A DNA stretch of 59,244 nucleotides from assembly GCA_024405215.1 (NCBI GenBank), contig JAKSPB010000019.1:1-59244 (forward strand), in the 5' to 3' direction. Origin of the DNA: Lentisphaeria bacterium. GTDB taxonomy: Bacteria; Verrucomicrobiota; Lentisphaeria; Oligosphaerales; Oligosphaeraceae. How positions within the stretch are numbered: the first letter of the stretch is position 1; every line of letters starts with the position of its first letter. Below the pieces are notes generated by a model that was given only the letters and a program-made list of their open reading frames with translations, ran no database searches and was not told the origin of the DNA. Shown here piece by piece: positions 26,538 through 33,795 of the stretch. A program made the position numbers and the translations under genes.

Positions 26538-27281
26538 CTACGCCTGAATCAGCTGATGCAGAAGCTCCAGCACCTCCCGGGGCGCATCAATGTCCGCGAT
26601 GGAAATTTCCGCGCCGGCGGTAGCGGAAGTGCCGATGAGCACGTCCCCGTAGCCCAGGAGCTGCTCCCAGAGATTTTGCTTCAGCCAGACGGCGCGGATA
26701 TCGCCGATGCGAACTTCGACCTCCTGTCGGGTCAAAAGACCGTCCGACACCAGAAGACGTTGGTCGGAAAGCACGTAATGCGTCGTGAAAATTGCGAAGA
26801 AGAGTTTCACGAACCAAAGCAGGAAGACGAAGAGAATCCCCAGCACCACATACAGGCTCCACTCCATGCGAGGCAGAAAGGGAATGCTGCCGCACGACAC
26901 CACCAGACAAAGAGCCAGCGGCGCCACCAGGCATTTCCAGGAGGGATGAAGCCGCAGGAGCTCCTCCTCCGCGGCATTCGCCTTGGCCGCTGGAACACTC
27001 TTCTTCAACGGCAACGACGGCGCCTCCGCCTCCTTGCCTGCCGTCACCTCCTCGTCCGGTGACGCCTTCTCTTCCAGGAACTCATGGCACCAGCGGCACT
27101 TCTTCGCGCCGGCGCGGATCTTCTCATGGCAGAAGGGACAGGAGCGGAAGCCCTCCGTCTCGTCCTCCGGATTCGGCTCGGCAAAGTAGGTGCGATGGCA
27201 CTGCGGGCAGAGCACCTCCGTGCCAGAGGTCTCCGGCGGGAAGGGATTGATAGCCTGGCAATGAGGGCAAGTCGTGTGCAT
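26538..27281 (-). CDS. Zinc-ribbon membrane protein with bacterial PH-like domain
   Basis: 247 residues from ATG 27281 (a TTG or other start at 27305 would only add basic residues). Two Cys-rich ribbons: CPHC...CPQC (~residues 5-35) and CPFC...CRWC (~50-70). A charged linker follows, then two membrane segments (LVAPLALCLVVSCGSIPFL and LYVVLGILFVFLLWFV), and a C-terminal bPH2-like domain (HYVLSDQRLLVSDGLLTRQEVEVRIGDI), as in YdbS/YdbT-type membrane proteins. It lies 43 bases upstream of flotillin on the same strand, so it may be a microdomain partner; that is inference. No catalytic residues are seen. Confidence 0.8.
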   Translation of the reverse strand: MHTTCPHCQAINPFPPETSGTEVLCPQCHRTYFAEPNPEDETEGFRSCPFCHEKIRAGAKKCRWCHEFLEEKASPDEEVTAGKEAEAPSLPLKKSVPAAKANAAEEELLRLHPSWKCLVAPLALCLVVSCGSIPFLPRMEWSLYVVLGILFVFLLWFVKLFFAIFTTHYVLSDQRLLVSDGLLTRQEVEVRIGDIRAVWLKQNLWEQLLGYGDVLIGTSATAGAEISIADIDAPREVLELLHQLIQA

Positions 27282-27365
27282 CTTACAAGATTTTTGTTTT
27301 CCCAAACGGATTTTTCCCTAATATATCCTCCATATTCTCAAGGGGAATTACATTAAGAGAAATTC

Positions 27366-28400
27366 ATGAAATTTCAGCACGTACAACTGCATACCATCGC
27401 GGGAGTCCTTCCGCCAAACATCGTCTCCAGCGCCCAGCTGGAAGAACGCCTGTCGCCCTTGTACCAGCGCCTGCATCTTCCCGAAGGGCGGCTGGAGCTG
27501 ATGACCGGCATTGTCCAGCGGCGTTTCTGGCAACCGGGGACGATGCCAAGCGACGCAGCGGTCCTGGCCGCACGCTCCGCCATCGCCAAGAGCGGTCTTT
27601 CCGCCACACGGATCCAGGCGGTGCTCTATTGCGGCGTCTCCCGCGACTGCGTGGAACCCGCCACCTCTACGGCGGTGGTCCGAAAACTGGGGCTGGGCAC
27701 CGACACGCTGAATTTTGACGTCTCAAACGCCTGTCTCGGCATAGCCAGCGGAATGATGATCCTGGCCGGCATGCTGGAAAGCGGGCTCATTGACTGCGGC
27801 ATGGCGGTCACCGGCGAAAATGGCGGTCCCCTGGTGGACAACACGGTCCTGCGCCTGAATGCCGACCAGTCCATGACCCGGCAGTCCCTGAAACACGAGT
27901 TCGCCAGCCTGACCATCGGCAGCGCGGCAGCCGCGGTGATTCTGACCCGCGAAGGCGGGCATCCCGTCCACGCCATCGCCAGCGCCTCGGAATGCGCCAA
28001 TGACGCGCTCTGCCGAGGCGATGCGGCAGGCGGCATGACGGACGGCAGCGCTCCTGTCATGAAGACCGACTCCCACGAACTGATGGTCCAGGGCATTGAA
28101 GTCGCTGCGAGAATGTGGCGGAACCTACAGGCGGAAGCGCCCTGGAACGGTGCCCTGCCGGAAATTGTCTGCGGACACCAGGTGGGCAAAATCCACCGCG
28201 ACCTCCTTTTCCAGCACCTGGGTCTCTCCCCGGAACTGGACTTCCCCATCTTTCCTGAAACCGGCAACTGCGGTTCCGCCTCCCTGCCTCTGGCAGTCTC
28301 GCTGGCGGAAGAACGCGGCGCACTGCGTCCGGGAATGAAACTCGCCATGCTCGGCATTGGAAGCGGAATCAACTCCCTCGGGCTGGCAATCACTTGGTAA
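27366..28400 (+). CDS. 3-oxoacyl-ACP synthase III-like (OleA-like) condensing enzyme
   Basis: 344 residues, thiolase fold. The Cys-His-Asn triad is recognisable: Cys in FDVSNACLGIASGM, His in VCGHQVGKIHRD, Asn in FPETGNCGSASLP. The VLYCGVSRDCVEPATST and SNACLG patterns are closer to OleA-type Claisen condensing enzymes than to housekeeping FabH, which usually has a shorter N-terminal part. FabH would start fatty acid synthesis from acetyl-CoA and malonyl-ACP; OleA condenses two acyl-CoAs. No oleBCD genes lie nearby, so the substrate stays open. First gene of a plus-strand run; 26 bases before the aconitase gene. Confidence 0.85.
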   Translation: MKFQHVQLHTIAGVLPPNIVSSAQLEERLSPLYQRLHLPEGRLELMTGIVQRRFWQPGTMPSDAAVLAARSAIAKSGLSATRIQAVLYCGVSRDCVEPATSTAVVRKLGLGTDTLNFDVSNACLGIASGMMILAGMLESGLIDCGMAVTGENGGPLVDNTVLRLNADQSMTRQSLKHEFASLTIGSAAAAVILTREGGHPVHAIASASECANDALCRGDAAGGMTDGSAPVMKTDSHELMVQGIEVAARMWRNLQAEAPWNGALPEIVCGHQVGKIHRDLLFQHLGLSPELDFPIFPETGNCGSASLPLAVSLAEERGALRPGMKLAMLGIGSGINSLGLAITW

Positions 28401-28426
28401 CTTCCTTAAAATAAAAGCAATACATT

Positions 28427-30370
28427 ATGTCAAAGACCATCATTCAGCAAATTCTGGCCGCCCATCTGGTGGAGGGCGAACTGACCAGCGGCTCCCCCAT
28501 CAGCATCAAGATTGACCAGACCCTGTGCCAGGACGCCACCGGCACCATGGCCTTCCTGGAACTGGAGGCCATGAAGGTCCCTCGCGTCAAGACCGAAGTC
28601 TCCGTCCAGTACATTGACCACAACACCAACCAGATGGGGCCGGAGAACGCCAACGACCACCTCTACCTGCAGAGCGTCTGCGCAGCCAAAGGCGTCCGCT
28701 ACTCCCGCCCCGGCAACGGCATTTGCCATCAGGTCCACCTGGAGCGCTTCGGCATTCCCGGCAAGACGCTGCTGGGTTCCGACTCCCATACGCCCACGGG
28801 CGGCGGCATCGGCATGGTCGCCATCGGCGCCGGCGGTCTGGATGTGGCCCGCGCCATGGCCGGCATCCCCTTCAACCTGGTCTGCCCCAAGATCATCGGC
28901 ATCAAGCTGACCGGCAAGCTTCGCCCCTGGGTCTCCGCAAAAGACGTGATTCTCAAGGTCCTTTCCATTCTTTCCAGCAAAGGCAACGTAGGCACAGCGG
29001 TGGAGTATTTCGGTGACGGCGTGGCCACCCTGAGCGTCCCCGAACGGGCCACCATCACCAACATGGGCGCCGAACTTGGCGTGACCACCTCCGTCTTCCC
29101 CTCCGACGAAGAGACCCGCCGTTTCCTGGCTGCAGAAGGCCGCGAGGCGGACTGGAAGCCCCTGGCAGCAGAAGAAGGCGCACAGTATGACCGAATCATC
29201 GAAATCGCCCTGGACGAGCTGGTCCCGCTGGCCGCCTGCCCCTCCAACCCCGCCAACGTGAAGACCGTGGCCGAAGTGGCCGGCCTTCCCTGCAGCCAGG
29301 TGCTGGTGGGTTCCTGCACCAACAGCAGCCTGAAGGATATGCAACTGGTGGCCGCCATGCTGAAGGGCCGCACCGTCAGCCCTGCGGTCTCCCTGGCCAT
29401 CGCCCCCGGCTCCAAGCAGGTCCTGCGGATGCTGGCGGAGGACGGCAGCCTGGCCATCATGCTGGCCGCCGGATGCCGCATTTTGGAAAGCGCCTGCGGC
29501 CCCTGCATCGGCCAGGGCTTCAGCCCCGCCTCCGGAACCATCTCCGTGCGCACCAACAACCGCAACTTCCTGAACCGCACGGGTACGAAGGACGACCAGT
29601 GCTATCTGGTCAGCCCCGCCACCGCCGTGGCCACCGCCCTGACCGGCGTTCTGACGGACCCCGCCGCCTTGGCCAAGGATCTCGGCATGGAAGAACCCGC
29701 CTGGGAAATGCCCGCGCATTTCGCCATTGACGACCGGATGATCCTTCTGCCTCCCGAAGACGGCAGCAAGGTGGAAATCATCCGCAAGGAAACCATCGGC
29801 GAACCGCCGCACTGCACCGCCCTGCCCGACACCCTTTCCGGCGAGGCCGTCATCACCGTCGGCGACCGCATCACCACCGACCACATCATGCCCGCCGGCG
29901 CCAACCTGAAGCTCCGCAGCAACATTCCGCGTTATGCGAAAGTCGTCTTCGACTGCTTCAGCGAAGCCGGAAAGCCCACCTTCGCCGACCGTGCCAGCGC
30001 CCTGCGCGACGCAGGCAAGGCCGCCTTCATCGTGGCCGGCGAATCCTACGGCCAGGGTTCCAGCCGCGAGCACGCCGCCATTTGCCCCATGTACTTGGGA
30101 GTCAAGGCGGTGCTGGCCATCTCCATTGAGCGCATCCACGCAGCCAACCTGGTCAACTTCGGCATTCTTCCGCTCTACTTCCAGAACCGGGAGGACTACG
30201 AAGGCATCCGCCAGGGCGATGCCATCACCATCGCGAACCTGCGCCAGCAACTTGCCGACGGCGACCTGGTCAAGGCCACTGTGGGCGAAAAAGAAATTGT
30301 CCTGAAGTGCACACTAACCTCGGCAGACCGTGCCACCGTCCTCAAGGGCGGTCTGCTAGCAACGGAGTAA
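28427..30370 (+). CDS. Aconitate hydratase
   Basis: 647 residues, the short Aquifex-type aconitase length rather than the ~900-residue AcnA. Interconverts citrate and isocitrate in the TCA cycle with a [4Fe-4S] cluster. Cluster ligands are visible as GSCTNSS (first Cys) and ESACGPCIGQG (two Cys). Substrate-site motifs: LLGSDSHTPTGGGIGMVAIGAGG and the swivelling C-terminal domain with GESYGQGSSREHAA. A homoaconitase or isopropylmalate isomerase function is less likely because both halves are fused and no leu or lys genes are adjacent. Six bases separate its stop from the kinase start. Confidence 0.93.
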   Translation: MSKTIIQQILAAHLVEGELTSGSPISIKIDQTLCQDATGTMAFLELEAMKVPRVKTEVSVQYIDHNTNQMGPENANDHLYLQSVCAAKGVRYSRPGNGICHQVHLERFGIPGKTLLGSDSHTPTGGGIGMVAIGAGGLDVARAMAGIPFNLVCPKIIGIKLTGKLRPWVSAKDVILKVLSILSSKGNVGTAVEYFGDGVATLSVPERATITNMGAELGVTTSVFPSDEETRRFLAAEGREADWKPLAAEEGAQYDRIIEIALDELVPLAACPSNPANVKTVAEVAGLPCSQVLVGSCTNSSLKDMQLVAAMLKGRTVSPAVSLAIAPGSKQVLRMLAEDGSLAIMLAAGCRILESACGPCIGQGFSPASGTISVRTNNRNFLNRTGTKDDQCYLVSPATAVATALTGVLTDPAALAKDLGMEEPAWEMPAHFAIDDRMILLPPEDGSKVEIIRKETIGEPPHCTALPDTLSGEAVITVGDRITTDHIMPAGANLKLRSNIPRYAKVVFDCFSEAGKPTFADRASALRDAGKAAFIVAGESYGQGSSREHAAICPMYLGVKAVLAISIERIHAANLVNFGILPLYFQNREDYEGIRQGDAITIANLRQQLADGDLVKATVGEKEIVLKCTLTSADRATVLKGGLLATE

Positions 30371-30376
30371 CACCCT

Positions 30377-31180
30377 ATGCCAAATGAGAAGTTGACCTAT
30401 CGGACCCAAGGGCCGCTGGCTACAGGCGGCATGGCGAAGCTGGACCGGATCGTCCTGTCGGATGGAAAGCCGGCAGTCCTTCGCCAGATGAAGAGCCTAA
30501 GCCTCCTGAATTTCCGCCAACGGAAATTCTTCAAGAGGGGGGCGCAGATTCGCGCCGCCCTCACCCCGCATCCGAATATCGTCAGCTCTCTGGAAATCGG
30601 GAGCCACTTTCTCGCGCCCTATGAAATCATCGAATACGTCTCCGGACAGCCATTGCGCAATTTGATGACGCTGAACGACCCCACCCTGAAACTCAACACC
30701 GAGCATGTCCTCCTGGAAATGGCCGAGGCCCTGGCATGGGTCCACGACAATGGCTTCATGCATCTGGATGTAAAGCCCGAGAACTTCCTGCTCAAGCGCG
30801 TAAAAGACACCTACACCGTAAAACTGACGGACTTCGACCTGGCCCGCGTTCGCGCGGATCATGGCCCGCACCGACAGCTGGGGACTCCCGGCTACATGGC
30901 GCCCGAGCAGTTCAAACGGCACAAATGCCACCAGGCCTCCGATGTCTTCGCCTTTGGAATCATCGCCTACGAACTGCTCACGGGCAGACGGCCCTTCAGC
31001 GGGAAGACCCCAAAGGACATGTGGCGCCATCAGGCAAGCAAGCGATACCTTCCCCGCCCCTTGCATGACTTTGTCCCCCAAATCCCCCCGAAACTGGAAT
31101 ACGTCATTCTGGCCTGCCTGAACAAAGAACGTGAGAAACGATACCACGACATGCGACAGGTGCTCAATGCCCTGAAGTGA
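30377..31180 (+). CDS. Ser/Thr protein kinase-like protein, atypical active site
   Basis: 267 residues, kinase domain only, no membrane segment or sensor. Gly-rich loop GPLATGGMAKL (12-22). The catalytic loop HLDVKPENFLL is intact (Asp131, Lys133, Asn136), as is GTPGYMAPEQ of the activation segment. Two departures: the position of the ATP-binding Lys reads AVLRQMK (Arg36), with no clear alphaC Glu, and the metal-binding DFG is DFD (152-154). It may be a weakly active or a pseudokinase. It is six bases downstream of aconitase and nine bases upstream of tsaE, so probably in one transcript. Its target cannot be told from the sequence. Confidence 0.85.
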   Translation: MPNEKLTYRTQGPLATGGMAKLDRIVLSDGKPAVLRQMKSLSLLNFRQRKFFKRGAQIRAALTPHPNIVSSLEIGSHFLAPYEIIEYVSGQPLRNLMTLNDPTLKLNTEHVLLEMAEALAWVHDNGFMHLDVKPENFLLKRVKDTYTVKLTDFDLARVRADHGPHRQLGTPGYMAPEQFKRHKCHQASDVFAFGIIAYELLTGRRPFSGKTPKDMWRHQASKRYLPRPLHDFVPQIPPKLEYVILACLNKEREKRYHDMRQVLNALK

Positions 31181-31189
31181 TTTTCCAAT

Positions 31190-31669
31190 ATGTCCAAGTT
31201 CTTTAGCGATAGCGATGAAAAGACCCTCCTTCTCGGAATGGCGCTGGCCAAATCCCTGCAGGAAGGGTCTGTTCTGGCCCTGGTCGGCGACCTGGGCTGC
31301 GGCAAGACCGTCATTTCCCGGGGCATTGCCCGGGGACTGGGCATCACCGAACCCGTCACCAGCCCCACCTTCACCGTGGCCCAGGAATACAAGCGCCCCA
31401 ACGGACATTTCCTCTACCACCTGGATATGTACCGTATCAGCGACGAGAACGCCGCATTGGCTTTCGGCATTGACGAGTTCCTCTTCCAGCCCAACGCCAT
31501 CACCCTGGTGGAATGGCCCGAACAGATCGCAGGCCTGCTGGATTCCCCAAAGGTCCTGACCATCCGCTTTGAGCACCTGGCCGAAGGACAGCGCGCCATC
31601 GAGTTCCTGAACTTCCCGCCGGGAATCGTCCAGTGCGCGGCCCAGACCGCCGGCCTAGAGGAACTATAG
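31190..31669 (+). CDS. tsaE: tRNA threonylcarbamoyladenosine biosynthesis ATPase TsaE
   Basis: 159 residues, the normal length. TsaE is the ATPase that works with TsaB and TsaD to make the universal t6A modification at A37 of ANN-decoding tRNAs. The Walker A motif is VGDLGCGKTV (~33-42), followed by the family patterns TSPTFTVAQEY and YHLDMYRI, and LVEWPEQI. Last gene of the KAS III-aconitase-kinase run, after which the long repeat-bearing region starts. The last ~15 residues (VQCAAQTAGLEEL) are not part of the conserved domain. Confidence 0.95.
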   Translation: MSKFFSDSDEKTLLLGMALAKSLQEGSVLALVGDLGCGKTVISRGIARGLGITEPVTSPTFTVAQEYKRPNGHFLYHLDMYRISDENAALAFGIDEFLFQPNAITLVEWPEQIAGLLDSPKVLTIRFEHLAEGQRAIEFLNFPPGIVQCAAQTAGLEEL

Positions 31670-31854
31670 AAGGGAATCGCAGCCGTCCCCATAATTTCGT
31701 GAATGCCTGATTTCGGAGTGTAATTGGGCACGTTGTTCGCAGATTTTCCAGTATCCTTTTTTGTGTGTGGGAATCCGCAGGGAAGAGGGCTGCAAATTTC
31801 CAGAATGCCTATGGGGAATTTTCTGTCTGGAGGGATATGGTGACGGTGCGCACA

Positions 31855-31937
31855 ACAGGACCTGGCACGCCCCTACAGCCGCCATTCGGCGGCGAAGGAT
31901 AGAATGCTTTCGTTTCATGGGAAGTTTTTCGTTCGTC
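31855..31937 (-). repeat. REP-like palindromic unit C1
   Basis: Core GCCGCCATTCGGCGGC at 31878-31893 (6-bp stem, 4-base loop). Flanked on one side by CCTGGCACGCCCCTACA and on the other by GAATGCTTTCGTTTCATGGG. The same unit recurs at 33205-33287 in the same orientation and, inverted, near 32165, 32271 and 33413. Confidence 0.8.
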
Positions 31938-32048
31938 GGAATTTGTGATTAGGTTATATGCCCTTAATACTACATATAGTGGTTACGGGCATAGGGACTG
32001 ATACTAAATAAGGGCATTTGCAATGTTGAAGACAGGGCAAATGCCCTT

Positions 32049-32230
32049 ATTTTTAATCTTTTTTTCTGGTTTGTAGTTCGCGTCAAAATCTTTGCAAAGT
32101 GCGCCGTCCTGCAATTTCCCCCAAAACCGCCTCCCAGCCTTTCTGCAATGCAGCCTGCGACCTCGCCGCCGAATGGCGGCTGTAGGGGCGTGACAGGCCC
32201 TGGCAAATTCGCCGTTCCAGAATCCTCCCG
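32049..32230 (+). repeat. 183-bp direct repeat R1 with REP-like unit C2
   Basis: About 95% identical by eye to 33295-33478. Both start at ATTTTTAATC and end at AATCCTCCCG. The palindromic core is at 32165-32180, followed by TGTAGGGGCGTGACAGG. Together with R2 it brackets the RAYT-like gene. Confidence 0.85.
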
Positions 32231-32300
32231 ACAGAAAACTTCCCAAAACCACGAAAGCATTCGATTCCTCGCCGCCGAATAGGCGTGACAGGTCCTGTCA
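32231..32300 (+). repeat. Degenerate REP-like unit C2b
   Basis: Contains AAAACTTCCC, GAAAGCATTCGATTCCTC and GCCGCCGAAT directly joined to AGGCGTGACAGG (32271-32292). Compared with C2, about a dozen bases of the second stem arm are missing, so the palindrome is broken. Confidence 0.65.
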
Positions 32301-32381
32301 CAGCGCGTGACGGCGCACTTTGACACGCATTGATTCACACTGAATATTTCGCAGGTGCCAACCCAAAGCATCTAGAAACAA

Positions 32382-33041
32382 TCAGGAATGTTTCGCGGAA
32401 GATGTAAACAGCCTGTTATCTTCTCGCAAGTATACTGGAATAGATTGATCTCCTCGCGGATTCGCTAATATATACTTGACTGTTTTCCGCAACTCGAACG
32501 GCGATCTGACAATTCTGGTAAAAGAGCCTTTCATCCATATCTTTTTTCTGCATCCGAGAATATCAACGATTTTTTGAGCTGTAACGCTTTTGATATTTCG
32601 CAGAAGAGTGTCAACTTGATAATCATCAAACATTTTCAGAAGAAGATGAATATGATTCCGCATAATGACAAAAGCACCTATCTGGCATTCTATTTCATCA
32701 TGAGAAAGAATTTCTTCGGAGACGCAGTTCCGTATGTCATTTCTACCCAAGAGGCATTCCCCTATCCCTTGCGCAAGCCAATATTCTAGTTTATGAAAGA
32801 TGCTCCGTTCTGCAAAAATCCCTCTTGTTCTTTCTGCTGGATGGACATTCCGGAATTCATGATATTCCAACAGAAGTTCCTGAAGAACCTGTTGGGGAAT
32901 GGAATCGGCGAGACGAAAGCAAATATTATAAAATCGACCTGGCTGCCGAAACAACGGCATGGCGTGTCCTGTGCTTGTGATGGTAGTAATGTCGCGATTC
33001 GAGGAATAGTAGAATCCACTTGAATAAGGAGGTATCAGCAT
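32382..33041 (-). CDS. REP-associated tyrosine transposase (RAYT)-like protein
   Basis: 219 residues from ATG 33041; the frame stays open upstream but there it runs through repeat DNA. The N-terminal FYNICFRLADSIPQQVL resembles the FVTFRLADSLP opening of RAYTs. The metal-binding HUH motif is present in MRNHIHLLLKM (about residues 129-131). The C-terminal end RSPFELRKTVKYILANP matches the RD-E-EL-x3-x-YI-x-NP region of IS200/IS605-related RAYTs. The segment that normally carries the catalytic Tyr (WQ-x2-Y-x2-x-I-R) reads WMKGSFTRIVR, with no Tyr, so strand-transfer activity is doubtful. Codon usage is more A+T-rich than the neighbours. It is surrounded by REP-like units, its likely cognate sequences. 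Confidence 0.82.
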   Translation of the reverse strand: MLIPPYSSGFYYSSNRDITTITSTGHAMPLFRQPGRFYNICFRLADSIPQQVLQELLLEYHEFRNVHPAERTRGIFAERSIFHKLEYWLAQGIGECLLGRNDIRNCVSEEILSHDEIECQIGAFVIMRNHIHLLLKMFDDYQVDTLLRNIKSVTAQKIVDILGCRKKIWMKGSFTRIVRSPFELRKTVKYILANPRGDQSIPVYLREDNRLFTSSAKHS

Positions 33042-33204
33042 TTTTTCACAATCCAAAAATTGAGATTCATGAGATAAAATAGCACAGGCACTGATGTCTG
33101 AAGACGAAAAAACTTTCAGAGCCCCTTTTTCCATGCAGTTGTCATTGTCGTGGTGCTTAGCGTCAATACGAGTCAGAGGAAGTTCCTGACCGGGACGATG
33201 CGCT

Positions 33205-33287
33205 TTGCCAGGGCCTGTCACGCCCATACAGCCGCCATTCGGCGGCGAGGAATAGAATGCTATTGTTTCATGGGAAGTTTTCCGTCC
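33205..33287 (-). repeat. REP-like palindromic unit C3
   Basis: Core GCCGCCATTCGGCGGC at 33231-33246, preceded by GGGCCTGTCACGCCCATACA and followed by GAGGAATAGAATGCT and TTTCATGGGAAGTTTT, closely matching C1. Confidence 0.8.
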
Positions 33288-33294
33288 GGCGGGG

Positions 33295-33478
33295 ATTTTT
33301 AATCTTTTTTTCTGGTTTGTAGTTCGCGTCAAAATCTTTGCAAAGCGCGCCGTCCCGCAATTCCCCCCCAAAAACCGCCCCCCAGCCTTTCCGCAATGCA
33401 GCCTGCGACCTCGCCGCCGAATGGCGGCTGTAAGGGCGTGACAGGTCCTGGCAAATTCGCCGTTCCAGAATCCTCCCG
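33295..33478 (+). repeat. 183-bp direct repeat R2 with REP-like unit C4
   Basis: Second copy of R1. The palindromic core is at 33413-33428, followed by TGTAAGGGCGTGACAGG. Differences from R1 are scattered substitutions and a few single-base indels. Confidence 0.85.
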
Positions 33479-33574
33479 CCGGAACAACCCCTCAAATCGT
33501 ATGTTTCATGAAAATATGGGATGGCTATGGAAGGGAATGATGAAATACCTGAATTGCCTACGTGTTCAAATCGG

Positions 33575-33612
33575 CATTTTCCCGAGGCTTGCGCCTTGGG
33601 CACAGGACAAGC
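33575..33612 (-). repeat. GNRA-capped palindromic repeat, copy 4
   Basis: On the minus strand: CTTGTCCTGTG, then CCCAAGGC-GCAA-GCCTCGGG (33600-33581) and AAAATG. One stem pair is mismatched (A with C). It lies downstream of the minus-strand FGE-like gene, in the same orientation as that gene. Confidence 0.72.
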
Positions 33613-33653
33613 TCGTGTCATCTATCCATAACGTATTTTCCCCCAAAAACATC

Positions 33654-33764
33654 GGCAGAAAGCGCGGCAATTCGTCGTGCCGCATCGCTGGCGGCTGACG
33701 CCGCTGCCGCATCGCTCCGCTCGCGGCTCGCTTGCGGCACTCCTTCATTGCCGCGCTTTCTGCC
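33654..33764. repeat. 111-nt nested palindrome downstream of FGE-like gene
   Basis: Outer arms 33654-33671 and 33747-33764 are a perfect 18-bp inverted repeat. Inside, GTGCCGCA (33677-33684) pairs with TGCGGCAC (33733-33740), and GCGGC-TGAC-GCCGC (33691-33704) forms a small hairpin. It starts 31 bases after the stop of the FGE-like gene. It could be a terminator (TTTTT follows on the minus strand) or a cruciform target. Confidence 0.8.
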
Positions 33765-33795
33765 TCTTCAGGCTCCGCCTGCTGCACTCATGGAA

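Larger units (their letters stand above)
31670..32381. other. Repeat-rich intergenic region, 712 nt
   Basis: No gene is supported. Contains REP-like unit C1 (31855-31937), direct repeat R1 (32049-32230) with unit C2, and degenerate unit C2b (32231-32300). Short minus-strand ORFs here read through the repeats and resemble each other only because the DNA repeats do. Confidence 0.75.
33042..33795. other. Repeat-rich intergenic region, 754 nt
   Basis: No gene is supported. Contains unit C3 (33205-33287), direct repeat R2 (33295-33478) with unit C4, copy 4 of the GNRA-capped palindrome (33575-33612, minus), and a 111-nt nested palindrome (33654-33764). Confidence 0.75.

Noticed and set aside
28430-30250. 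606-codon open frame on the minus strand
   Set aside because: Antisense shadow of the aconitase gene, with a Gly/Ala/Gln/Asp-rich translation and no motif.
31664-32371. Several short minus-strand ORFs resembling each other
   Set aside because: They read through the REP-like and 183-bp repeats, so their similarity comes from the DNA repeats and not from protein conservation.
31855-33478. CRISPR array
   Set aside because: The repeats are palindromic units in both orientations with irregular spacing, no regular spacers and no cas genes.
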